NCBI RefSeq assembly: GCF_001708965.1
Contig: NZ_LVJW01000006.1
Location: forward strand, 1,054,001-1,118,000
Direction: 5' to 3'
DNA length: 64,000 bases
DNA from: Candidatus Thiodiazotropha endoloripes
GTDB taxonomy: Bacteria; Pseudomonadota; Gammaproteobacteria; Chromatiales; Chromatiaceae
In this document: in pieces, positions 54,914-61,900 of the stretch
Layout of the letters: the number at the start of each line of letters is the position of its first letter
How positions within the stretch are numbered: the first letter of the stretch is position 1
Made by a program: the position numbers and the translations under genes
The notes under the pieces: model-generated
The model's database searches: none
Told to the model about the DNA's origin: nothing
Seen by the model: only the letters and a program-made list of their open reading frames with translations

Positions 54914-56270
54914 GTAGTTATTAGGGTTATAGGGAAAGGCATCATTTAAAGGAAGAAAATGAACTCACCTGCTTCCATTTGTTTCAGTTGGAATTAAATT
55001 ATGACCGGCTTCGACTAATCTAGGAGGTTCAACCGATTATTATTTTCTAATTGAGGATTTATCTCTGGGTTTGCCGAACAAGGATCAAGTAACTTTCTGC
55101 CAACACACCTTGATTGGCATAAATGACCCGGATTGAGTTTGAAAGATATCAGACTGGCGATGTCTGATAGATCTGCAACGAAAACCCACTCGCACAGAAC
55201 CACTTTTTGCCTCTACCAATGGCTTGAGTGAACCGCTTAATCCCTTCCCTTGTTCCAATCACTGTGTTGTAGTTTTTGTCATAACATTTTACGCTATCGA
55301 GCCAGGCTTCCGGATCGATATTCAACCGCACAAGGATTGGCGCCAGTTCTGAGGGAATGGCACCGAATTTCTCTTCTTTGATGGCTCGCCCTGCCCAATC
55401 GGTGAGTTCCAGGTAGTCTGATAGGCTAAAATTCAAGCCTGAAGCTTTATCTTGATGCTCGCCACCAACTAATGGTTCTAAATGTTCTGGCGTTGCGGTG
55501 ACTGCTACTACACGATTCCCTGTTTGCTCGAGTGCTTTTTGATAATGCCTGATACGATCCTGAATGGAGGTTAGTGGTTATAGGGACAGACATCATTTAA
55601 TAGGGGTTATAGGTGGTTATTAGGGTTATAGGGAAAGGCATCATTTAAAGGAAGAAAATGAACTCCCCTGCTTCCATTTGTTTCAGTTGGAATTAAATTA
55701 TGACCGGCTTCGACTAATCTAGGAGGTTCAACCGATTATTATTTTCTAATTGAGGATTTATCTCTGGGTTTGCCGAACAAGGATCAAGTAACTTTCTGCC
55801 AACACACCTTGATTGGCATAAATGACCCGGATTGAGTTTGAAAGATATCAGACTGGCGATGTCTGATAGATCTGCAACGAAAACCCACTCGCACAGAACC
55901 ACTTTTTGCCTCTACCAATGGCTTGAGTGAACCGCTTAATCCCTTCCCTTGTTCCAATCACTGTGTTGTAGTTTTTGTCATAACATTTTACGCTGTCGAG
56001 CCAGGCTTCCGGGTCAATATTCAACCGCACAAGGATTGGCGCCAGTTCTGAGGGAATGGCACCGAATTTCTCTTCTTTGATAGCTCGCCCTGCCCAATCG
56101 GTCAGTTCCAGGTAGTCTGACAGGCTAAAGTTCAAGCCTGAAGCTTTATCTTGATGCTCACTACCAATGAACGGCACTAAATGCTCTGGCGTTGCGGTGG
56201 CTGCTACTACACGATTCCCTGTTTGCTCGAGTGCTTTTTGATAATGCCTGATACGATCCTGAATGGAGGT
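54873..56270. repeat. 699-bp tandem partial duplication of the transposase region
   Basis: 54873-55571 and 55572-56270 are near-identical direct copies with offset 699. Both contain the 37-bp repeat, the non-coding tail and the 3' 40% of the transposase gene. Substitutions cluster in the transposase part near 55440-55500 versus 56140-56200. The copy nearer 55571 ends abruptly in the gene. Confidence 0.9.
55149..55571 (-). pseudogene. Truncated copy of the Y1/RAYT transposase gene
   Basis: This reproduces the last 140 or so codons of the adjacent gene. Its final 95 residues are identical to the intact protein. Just upstream it differs at several positions (for example VTATPEHLEPLVGGEHQ versus ATATPEHLVPFIGSEHQ). 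It has no N-terminal HUH region and should be inactive. Confidence 0.9.
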
Positions 56271-56876
56271 AAAATCTGATGCTTCCGGACTATCGGCTAT
56301 CTTTGCCCGTATCGGGTTAAGATCAACGTAACTCATACAGGTCAATAGCGCCGCATCATCAAGCAGAGCCTGGCTTTTGAACCTGCCCTCCCAAAACTTC
56401 CCTGTACAACCGTCCTCTTCATTGGCCTGTCTTGCGATACCTTCATTGAGATTACGCATGAACCAGCTAATATCGTAGAGTCTATATCGCCACTTTTTGA
56501 TATCTTCAGCAAACAAATCCAATTCGGCCTTTGTTAATTTTATGCCATTTAGATAACGGTCAACGATAGGGCTTGGCTTGTAGAGCAGAGTCCACCGTGA
56601 AATAACCTCATCATCTTGCCAATTCAATGCGGCTTCACGGTCGACCTTCAAGATAGTGTGAGTGTGGTTGTGCATCACGGCATAAGCGCAGATCGAGATA
56701 GAGAACACTCCATCAAGCTGCTTGAGCTTTTCTACAATCCAGTCTCTACGATGTTCATAGCTACGACCGGTTAACTTATCCTCACCGCACAGAAAAGCAC
56801 GTCGCACACAGCGGGATATGCAGTGGTAGTAGGGGGTTTCATCAAGACAGATCTGTTGCTTACGCGATATCGTCAT
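55848..56876 (-). CDS. Y1 (REP-associated/IS200-like) transposase
   Basis: A 342-residue HUH single-strand transposase, longer than minimal IS200 TnpA. YYHCISRCVRRAFLCG opens the domain, the HUH-like metal motif is in VMHNHTHTILKV, the segment GKFWEGRFKSQALLDD is typical of RAYT proteins, and MSYVDLNPIRAKIA contains the presumed catalytic Tyr. A C-terminal extension of about 120 residues follows. The ATG at 56876 (MTISRKQ) has AAGGAG upstream. It lies at the far end of the cassette array. Whether it moved the surrounding repeats is inference. Confidence 0.92.
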   Translation of the reverse strand: MTISRKQQICLDETPYYHCISRCVRRAFLCGEDKLTGRSYEHRRDWIVEKLKQLDGVFSISICAYAVMHNHTHTILKVDREAALNWQDDEVISRWTLLYKPSPIVDRYLNGIKLTKAELDLFAEDIKKWRYRLYDISWFMRNLNEGIARQANEEDGCTGKFWEGRFKSQALLDDAALLTCMSYVDLNPIRAKIADSPEASDFTSIQDRIRHYQKALEQTGNRVVAATATPEHLVPFIGSEHQDKASGLNFSLSDYLELTDWAGRAIKEEKFGAIPSELAPILVRLNIDPEAWLDSVKCYDKNYNTVIGTREGIKRFTQAIGRGKKWFCASGFSLQIYQTSPV

Positions 56877-56940
56877 TGCCTGCTCCTTGGCTTTAATACA
56901 TTCCATGTACTTTTAACTCTAACTCACCTGAATGATCTTT

Positions 56941-57474
56941 TCAAACGGTGAGTGTCCCGATATATTCGTTTTTTCTCCAATATCTATCAAGAGCTATTTT
57001 TGCACCCGACATTTGAACGTCATCAGCATTCTCTGCAACAAACTCCAAAAAGTGAATAATTGCATTTTCTTGCTCGCTGTTTTATAAAGACATTTGATTA
57101 ATACTGTACTTATATAACTCTTTATCTTTAGATGAAGGATAAACTGAGTAAACAGTAGCGCCAATTATATCTGATTCCCATACAGGCAATTTATAGTGCT
57201 TAAGTGAATACCGCATATATGCTGGCAAGTAGTATTGGTATTCTTCTGCCCCCATATGAGCCAAAACGCAATCACATTCTTCTATTTCTGAATCAGGAAT
57301 GTCTCTCCATTTAGAGTCCTGCCTTGCCTTTCCTGCCTGTTTCCATTCTTCATCAGTTATATCACCAATTATTCCCTTTAGATCAGTGAGCCGAAACTGC
57401 CTCAATGATATATTTGGCCGTTTCACTCGATCAAATGCTACTTCAATCTGTTTTATGAGTTCTTGTGGTTCCAT
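56941..57474 (-). pseudogene. Cassette 8: DUF6714-like protein with internal stop
   Basis: The frame encodes MEPQELIKQIEVAFDRV...LRQFRLTDLKGIIGDITDEEW... and YYLPAYMRYSLKHY, resembling the DUF6714 group. It stops with TAA at 57082-57084 after 130 residues, but the same frame continues for 46 codons with AIIHFLEFVAENADDVQ and RYWRKNEYIG, which look like the family's normal C-terminus, to a TGA at 56941. A nonsense change therefore probably truncated it. The 130-residue product might still be made. Confidence 0.72.
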
Positions 57475-57486
57475 TTACGTATTAGC

Positions 57487-57553
57487 ACTTAACGACCAAG
57501 CTCAGTGGAGATGGCGCGATAGCACCAGCATCCGCTGGAGCTGCTGGTTAAGC
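57487..57553. other. attC-like site 7
   Basis: 67 bases starting ACTTAAC (a RYYYAAC core) and ending GTTAAGC (a GTTRRRY core). Inner arms GCTCAGTGGA and TCCGCTGGAGC pair with a bulge, as in attC stems. It separates cassettes 7 and 8. Confidence 0.78.
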
Positions 57554-57561
57554 AATTTACT

Positions 57562-58014
57562 TCATTTTCTAAAATATGTTGATGCATATATTTTCTCTAA
57601 CTCTTTAGCTTTTTCCTGTTGCTCTGGTGTTAGCCTTAACCATAATTCATTAGCAGATTTTATATTCTTTGATACGGCCCACCATGCATAGGCTTCCGGT
57701 AAATTGAGTGGAACACCGAAACGCGAATCGCTTAACATCCGTCCGAGTATCGTTTGAGCCAAATGGTTCCCTTGTTTGGCACTTTTAATAAACCATTCGA
57801 AAGCCTCATTTGGTTTTGAAACTCGATCATGACCACCGAGCAGTATAAGACCATAACCGAATTGCGCTTCATCGTTACCTTGCTCCGCAATTTTACGGCA
57901 TTTCTCTTGTTTAATAATTAACGAGGCATCCCAATAAGCCTTGTCGCAGAAATCTTCAGCGAATAACGGCGAGAAAAAAATAAGTAAAACTACAAAGTAT
58001 ACAAATCTACTCAC
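57562..58014 (-). CDS. Cassette 7: exported Sel1-repeat protein
   Basis: A 150-residue protein with a signal peptide (MSRFVYFVVLLIFFSPLFA) followed by two or three Sel1-like TPR repeats: DEAQFGYGLILLGG, AFEWFIKSAKQGNHLAQTILGRML, and PEAYAWWAVSKNIKSANE. Sel1 proteins act as protein-binding scaffolds. As a free-standing exported cassette product its partner is unknown. Confidence 0.8.
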   Translation of the reverse strand: MSRFVYFVVLLIFFSPLFAEDFCDKAYWDASLIIKQEKCRKIAEQGNDEAQFGYGLILLGGHDRVSKPNEAFEWFIKSAKQGNHLAQTILGRMLSDSRFGVPLNLPEAYAWWAVSKNIKSANELWLRLTPEQQEKAKELEKIYASTYFRK

Positions 58015-58021
58015 TTCTTTT

Positions 58022-58107
58022 GCCTAACGTTTTAGGTTAATGGCGGCATAAAGTATAGCGAGGAACGAGCGTAGCTTTATGACGTCCATTAGACCCCCTT
58101 GTTAGGG
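58022..58107. other. attC-like site 6
   Basis: 86 bases starting GCCTAAC and ending near GTTAGGGGC, with paired inner parts (ATAAAG..., GCGAGGAACGAGCGTAG, CTTTAT). It overlaps the 3' end of the cassette 6 gene, whose last residues NKGV are encoded in the site, a common feature of cassette genes. Confidence 0.72.
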
Positions 58108-58469
58108 GCTGATTTTCGATTTACATAGGTGATAACAAAACTTATGAATGCCCCACTAACCCAGTACGGTATCTGCATGACCATTATAAGCATCCACTGC
58201 AATCCATGTTTTGCTGGATCTCCTTCTTGACCGAGAATCAGGCAAGGTATTACAGGCATAAAACAAAACCATAGAATTTTTTCTATTAATGCCCCCTTCA
58301 GGCCAATAATGGTTATCAGCCCAAACAAGGCAGGTACACATATAAAATTTACAACTAATGGATCGATTCCTTCTTTATTATTCCAGTAGCCTGCTACTTC
58401 AAAGTAATAGAAGTAAAAGACTAAAGCGCTGAGTCCTATCCAACCTGCATTGCTTAATCTATTACTCAT
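58089..58469 (-). CDS. Cassette 6: small membrane protein (126 aa)
   Basis: An unassigned protein with four predicted TM helices (AGWIGLSALVFYFYYF; FICVPALFGLITIIGL; ILWFCFMPVIPCLIL; YWVSGAFISFVITYV). The ATG at 58469 is preferred to GTG 58472. Its C-terminal tail is encoded by the attC-like site 6. Confidence 0.7.
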   Translation of the reverse strand: MSNRLSNAGWIGLSALVFYFYYFEVAGYWNNKEGIDPLVVNFICVPALFGLITIIGLKGALIEKILWFCFMPVIPCLILGQEGDPAKHGLQWMLIMVMQIPYWVSGAFISFVITYVNRKSAPNKGV

Positions 58470-58485
58470 CACTGATCTTTTTTAC

Positions 58486-58548
58486 CCCTAACGATCAGGC
58501 TCAGTGGGGCGAGCGATAGCGAGCATCCACTGTAGCCGCTGGTTAACT
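58486..58548. other. attC-like site 5
   Basis: 63 bases from CCCTAAC to GTTAACT. Inner arms GGCTCAGTGG and CCACTGTAGCC are complementary, and the centre GCGAGCGATAGCGAGC forms the loop. The core is imperfect on the right. The stop of the cassette 5 second gene is inside the GTTAAC core. Confidence 0.72.
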
Positions 58549-58944
58549 GCCAAACCGACCAAATAAGTAAAACCACTCATCGCTTTTTACTTCCACTGTT
58601 TTCCCTTCATTTGCCATTCTAAATAGTGGCGATTTCATAGTTTTCACCACTTCTATTAAACTCTCTTTGTAATCCTCGATTTCAGTTTCACCATAATGGT
58701 CACGCCAGTCCTTTAGTAAAGAGTTCCCTTCTTTATCTTTTGCTTCGTAATATATTTCATGGACTTCGAATGGAATGGTTATTACTAAGTCGAAACTTCC
58801 TCCCTGTATCAGTACTTCATAAGCAGTACCATTCGATTTTTCACTTACAAGTTTGCCGTTACCAAGAAGTTTAGCGATTTCCTTTTTTTTCATCTTTACG
58901 CAGTTAACAGCTTTATTAACGAGACCCCGTGTCTCGTTATTCAT
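58543..58944 (-). CDS. Cassette 5, second gene: hypothetical (133 aa)
   Basis: An unassigned soluble, Lys/Glu-rich protein. The N-terminus (MNNETRGLVNKAVNCVKMKKKEIAK, about 25 residues) is basic and helical. The centre GGSFDLVITIPFEVHEIYYEAKD is mixed. No catalytic motif is seen. It overlaps the preceding gene by 8 bases with no attC between, so the two travelled as one cassette and may function together. Confidence 0.65.
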   Translation of the reverse strand: MNNETRGLVNKAVNCVKMKKKEIAKLLGNGKLVSEKSNGTAYEVLIQGGSFDLVITIPFEVHEIYYEAKDKEGNSLLKDWRDHYGETEIEDYKESLIEVVKTMKSPLFRMANEGKTVEVKSDEWFYLFGRFGS

Positions 58945-59353
58945 TTTTATGTGTTTTTAGCCACTTATTCATTATGGCTATAGTAATACCTTGGCCTTCG
59001 AGATGAAATAGAGCACGCTTCCGTAAAAATAACCATTTTGATCCAGTATGGGTAATTTCGTGCCATGGGATGAATATACTACCTGCGCCAATATTATTAA
59101 TTGTTGGCTGAATGCTAACTCCTTCATTAGAAGCGCTTACATACATGCTATTAAAATAATCATTATTTTTTGGATCGGAGTCTTCCCAGAAAAAGACCAT
59201 TTCTAAACTTCTACGCCCTAAGTTCTCTATACTTGAATGAGGAAAGTTATTAGATAGAGATTTCCATATGGGACTGTGTTTATTTTTGTAATACATGTAA
59301 TAAATGATACCTACTACTGCAATAAAACATATGAGGGTGATAAGTTCATTCAT
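58937..59353 (-). CDS. Cassette 5, first gene: single-TM protein (138 aa)
   Basis: An N-terminal TM anchor (LITLICFIAVVGIIYYMYY), then a soluble domain with NLGRRSLEMVFFW and GAGSIFIPWHEITHTG that looks like a PH-like beta fold (inference). Family not recognised. It is translationally coupled to the next gene. Confidence 0.68.
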   Translation of the reverse strand: MNELITLICFIAVVGIIYYMYYKNKHSPIWKSLSNNFPHSSIENLGRRSLEMVFFWEDSDPKNNDYFNSMYVSASNEGVSIQPTINNIGAGSIFIPWHEITHTGSKWLFLRKRALFHLEGQGITIAIMNKWLKTHKNE

Positions 59354-59367
59354 TTTTGATTATTTAC

Positions 59368-59439
59368 ACATAACGCCTCACCTCAGCCGAACAAAAGGCG
59401 CGTAGCGACTTTTGAAACGGCTGGAGGTGATTGTTATGT
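59368..59439. other. attC-like site 4
   Basis: 72 bases from ACATAAC to GTTATGT, with long complementary arms GCCTCACCTCAGCCG and CGGCTGGAGGTGATT (a bulged A as in attC stems). The best-paired site of the array. Confidence 0.8.
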
Positions 59440-59460
59440 GTTGGTTGAATATCTCCACAT

Positions 59461-59685
59461 TTATTCCCATGGTTGCTTGGCTCTTTTGTATTTCATTTTT
59501 TCTTCTTTTCCGTTTTTGACTATTGATCTCCAATAGAGCGGTGTAATGATAAACATAAGTACAACGGAGCTTAATAAAACGACAACCTTATAGCTTATGC
59601 CAATATTAAGTTTATCTTGAAGATATGGATAAGAAAATACAAAACCTACAAGAGCAAAAGCAAATATCAGATATTTCCATGCCAT
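59461..59685 (-). CDS. Cassette 4: two-TM small protein (74 aa)
   Basis: An unassigned 74-residue protein with two TM helices (KYLIFAFALVGFVFSYPYL; KVVVLLSSVVLMFIITPLYW) and a basic C-terminus. AAAGGA lies 6 bases before ATG 59685. Confidence 0.68.
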   Translation of the reverse strand: MAWKYLIFAFALVGFVFSYPYLQDKLNIGISYKVVVLLSSVVLMFIITPLYWRSIVKNGKEEKMKYKRAKQPWE

Positions 59686-59700
59686 TTCTTTTCCTTTCAC

Positions 59701-59764
59701 ACATAACGCTCAGCGAAGACGCGCGCCGCCTTTGCACGTCGAGCTCTTGAGCGTCTCGATATGT
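59701..59764. other. attC-like site 3
   Basis: 64 bases from ACATAAC to ATATGT. Inner arms GCTCA and TGAGC pair; the right core is degenerate (GATATGT instead of GTTRRRY). Weaker than its neighbours. Confidence 0.62.
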
Positions 59765-59781
59765 GATTCATGTTCTATCGC

Positions 59782-59919
59782 TCAATAATTATACTTTTCG
59801 CCCAAAAAAAGAACCAGCATGCAAACTCCTAACATAAGGAATGTTTCCCACCCATACGCTCTAGATATTGATTTGTCCTCCTCATCGCTTTCCTTGTCAA
59901 TCAAGTATGCTTTTAACAT
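59782..59919 (-). CDS. Cassette 3, second small ORF (45 aa)
   Basis: MLKAYLIDKESDEEDKSISR then a hydrophobic helix ETFLMLGVCMLVLFLG. It starts with the ATG directly after the TGA that ends the first ORF, in the same frame. The two may be separate peptides or one two-TM protein broken by the TGA. No family. Confidence 0.5.
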   Translation of the reverse strand: MLKAYLIDKESDEEDKSISRAYGWETFLMLGVCMLVLFLGEKYNY

Positions 59920-59982
59920 TCACGCAGACTTATACAGAAAATAAAATACGAAAATTCCGGTGGCAATGGCGATACTAAGCAT
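59920..59982 (-). CDS. Cassette 3, first small ORF (20 aa)
   Basis: MLSIAIATGIFVFYFLYKSA, then TGA. A single hydrophobic helix. In frame with the following ORF; see that entry. Confidence 0.4.
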   Translation of the reverse strand: MLSIAIATGIFVFYFLYKSA

Positions 59983-59994
59983 TTTTATTTTTAC

Positions 59995-60064
59995 ACATAA
60001 CGCCTAGCTCACCGGAAAATGCAAGCGTAGCGAGTATTTTGTCCGGTGGAGCTTCTTGTTAACC
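59995..60064. other. attC-like site 2
   Basis: 70 bases from ACATAAC to GTTAACC. Arms AGCTCACCGG and CCGGTGGAGCT are complementary with a bulge. The DUF4279 gene stop lies inside the right core. Confidence 0.8.
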
Positions 60065-60454
60065 GCTTTTTTCAACATGACAATATAAATCAAAATCTAC
60101 TGCCAAACCTATTTGGCCTAATTTAACGATCATGTCTTCTGAGAGGTGAAACCCTGGGCTTTTCTCTTCATGCCAACCCGCACATGATATGAAAGACCGG
60201 AACCCTTCAGGTACTTTACTAAAATCCAATTCTTTACTTTCGATGAACTCTATGACCTTCTGTAAGGCCTCATCCATAAATTCTTGCTCAAATTCTGGTA
60301 GCTTATATTCCCAATGTGAGAAATCATAAATTGAACCATTTTTTCTTTTGTCACCAACATTCCACTCTTTTGTGGGCTCAATACCTAAGGATTTAGTGAC
60401 TAAAGAAGTGTTCTCTTTGCCATTAATACTTATATATGCGTAATTTTTATCCAT
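60059..60454 (-). CDS. Cassette 2: DUF4279-domain protein
   Basis: A 131-residue soluble protein with the DUF4279 pattern: NYAYISINGKEN, VTKSLGIEPTKEWNVGDKRK, HWEYKLPE and the later FRSFISCAGWHEE. ATG 60454 is taken; the longer form extends into attC-like site 1. The family is frequent in integron cassettes and in immunity-type loci, but no function is known. Confidence 0.8.
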   Translation of the reverse strand: MDKNYAYISINGKENTSLVTKSLGIEPTKEWNVGDKRKNGSIYDFSHWEYKLPEFEQEFMDEALQKVIEFIESKELDFSKVPEGFRSFISCAGWHEEKSPGFHLSEDMIVKLGQIGLAVDFDLYCHVEKSG

Positions 60455-60459
60455 AAGAC

Positions 60460-60531
60460 GGTTAACGACCAAGCTGTACGGTGCAAACGAAGCGCAGCGT
60501 AGTTTGCATCCGAACGAGCGCCTTGTTAGGC
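60460..60531. other. attC-like site 1
   Basis: 72 bases from GGTTAAC to GTTAGGC. The right core matches GTTRRRY exactly. Inner arms GTGCAAAC and GTTTGCATC with GAAGCGCAGCGTAG between form the central stem. Confidence 0.78.
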
Positions 60532-60546
60532 GTGATTATTACTGCG

Positions 60547-61164
60547 CTAGTAGAGTAGATTCGTACCAAAATTCGGTTTCTCCCCTCTAGTAATTTGTTC
60601 TTCCCACTTTATTAACTTTTCCAAGTGGAAATCCCAGAATTCCTCACAAAGCTCTAGGTATTTGAGTACTGTGTCATTCTCACCCTTTTCTAGAAGCTCT
60701 TTAGCTAACACCATATTTGGGCCAAATGAATCTAGTTGAGGCGAGCCAGGTGTTTTACCAGCAAGTAGTAATTGTTTTTTTGCTTCTTCGATGTCACCTT
60801 TGCGTAATGCCACTCTACCTAAAGTTAAATGCCCTTTATGAATAGCATTGCCGTAGTTCCAGTCATCTTTGTACATTTCCGCAATCTTCAATGTTTCATG
60901 TGCAAATGACTCAGCTTTTTCTAAAGAGCCATTATCTACGTTCCAAAGGCCAACATCGCCGATTGCGACCCATCTTTCATATTTTGTTTTTGCGGCCGCG
61001 AGATCCGCAGCTGATTTATAGAGTTGCTCATCAAAATCGGGGATCCATTCTGATTGATATTCCTCTACCATATTCGATGTGTATTGCATAAAACCATAAC
61101 CGCCAACAGCTAAAAGAATAACTGCAGTGAAAAAACCGCTAGTAAATATTATGAATGACTTCAT
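60547..61164 (-). CDS. Cassette 1: membrane-anchored TPR-like protein
   Basis: A 205-residue protein with an N-terminal TM (FIIFTSGFFTAVILLAVGGYGFM) and a helical, TPR-like periplasmic region (WVAIGDVGLWNVDNGSLEKAESFAHETL, LTLGRVALRKGDIEEAKKQLLLAG). It is the integrase-proximal cassette. A TATAAT on the minus strand at 61196-61201 might be its promoter element. Confidence 0.72.
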   Translation of the reverse strand: MKSFIIFTSGFFTAVILLAVGGYGFMQYTSNMVEEYQSEWIPDFDEQLYKSAADLAAAKTKYERWVAIGDVGLWNVDNGSLEKAESFAHETLKIAEMYKDDWNYGNAIHKGHLTLGRVALRKGDIEEAKKQLLLAGKTPGSPQLDSFGPNMVLAKELLEKGENDTVLKYLELCEEFWDFHLEKLIKWEEQITRGEKPNFGTNLLY

Positions 61165-61183
61165 GGAACAGTCCCTTATATAC

Positions 61184-61250
61184 GCCTAACAGTGGATTAT
61201 ATGGACGGCTCATAAAAAGTATTATGTGGACGGCACATATAACGTATTAT
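61184..61250 (-). other. Candidate attI site / array boundary
   Basis: The minus strand has GTTAGGC (61184-61190), the core site that opens cassette 1. Just upstream of it are two 25-26-base direct repeats (each with TATGGACGGC/TGTGGACGGC plus ATTAT) at about 61196-61246. attI sites carry direct repeats that bind the integrase near the core, so this is where attI should be. Identity as attI is inferred from position. Confidence 0.5.
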
Positions 61251-61567
61251 GACGCCCCGCTTCATTTCCCTAATCCAGAAAAAATCAATCGTAACTTCCA
61301 TCAACATATTAAACAGTTTATAAATATATATTCCTACTCCCGTTTGGGTCGCCATACTGCTTTGACTACGGGAGTTTTCTCTACTACGTTACTGGACGTA
61401 CCAGACTCTCCGAGTGGCAGTCTCGCAACAAGATCGATACACATGGATTCATTGTTTACAACTTGCTCCAGGCGCTTCGGCGCAATGGCATCGACAGTGA
61501 GCCTCGGCCCATAGGGTTCATGGTTTTGGAATCGCCCAACCTCACAAGCGTGTGACTTTCTGCAATA
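61191..61567. other. Unassigned region between array and integrase remnant
   Basis: Apart from the direct repeats I find nothing I can support. A minus ORF at 61334-61732 and a plus ORF at 61155-61514 cross it, but have no family-like sequence and conflict with each other. Confidence 0.4.
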
Positions 61568-61822
61568 TTGGATAGTGTAGAGGATGTCCTGAATATCGAT
61601 CCGGGAAATAAATTCCCTGATTTGAGCCGAGAACTTCTTGTTTTGATCTGCTATCCCGGCGATTTGGTGGACAGCGAATGTTACTGGCTCGGTTGCACCA
61701 ATCGATTTCTCTATTTCCATAAAGAGAATCATCCCTGTGATTGTACTGAATCTAACGTTGCTTCATTTCTAGAACATTTATCCTTGAAACGCAAGCTCTC
61801 ACGGAAAATCGAACTAAGCTAA
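61568..61822 (+). pseudogene. intI: Remnant of an integron integrase (N-terminal domain)
   Basis: The stretch at 61679-61801 reads RFLYFHKENHP...ESNVASFLEHLSLKRKLS. It matches the IntI N-terminal SAM-like domain pattern RF-x-x-FH-x-x-x-HP, then V-x-x-FL-x-HL-x-x-x-R. The upstream residues are degenerate. The frame stops at 61822 and no catalytic domain (Arg...HxxR...Tyr) follows before the acetyltransferase gene. It lies on the strand opposite to the cassettes and immediately upstream of the first one, which is the expected place for intI. A chance match is possible, as only about 40 residues are informative. Confidence 0.6.
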
Positions 61823-61900
61823 TTTGCTTTTAATTCTTCTACACACATCGTTAAATTACCGGAACAATCCAATCTGTCACCTCAAACGCCGCTTGCGTTA

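Larger units (their letters stand above)
56941..61190 (-). mobile_element. Decayed integron cassette array (about 8 cassettes, 7 attC-like sites)
   Basis: All genes here read leftward, are short, AT-rich and mostly without known homologues. Neighbouring genes are separated by 60-86 base imperfect palindromes that begin with a TAAC-type core and end with GTTA-type core, as in attC sites. The 5' end is a GTTAGGC core (minus strand, 61184-61190), and beyond it in divergent orientation is an integrase-like remnant. Cassettes from the integrase side: 60547-61164; 60059-60454; 59782-59982; 59461-59685; 58543-59353 (two genes); 58089-58469; 57562-58014; 56941-57474. The last cassette has no clear attC. 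Confidence 0.8.

Noticed and set aside
55015-55203. Two identical 62-codon minus ORFs (also at 55714-55902)
   Set aside because: They are off-frame shadows over the transposase 3' end, duplicated only because the DNA is duplicated.
56931-56965. Possible eighth attC after the last cassette
   Set aside because: ACTCACC/GGTGAGT arms exist near 56921-56953, but the two core sites are not both present. At most a degraded relic.
61155-61514. Plus-strand ORF of 119 codons across the array boundary
   Set aside because: It starts inside the cassette 1 gene and crosses the core site. Composition and sequence look random.
61334-61732. Minus-strand ORF of 132 codons beside the cassette array
   Set aside because: No recognisable motif, no good ribosome site, and it overlaps the plus-strand frame that resembles an integrase N-terminus.
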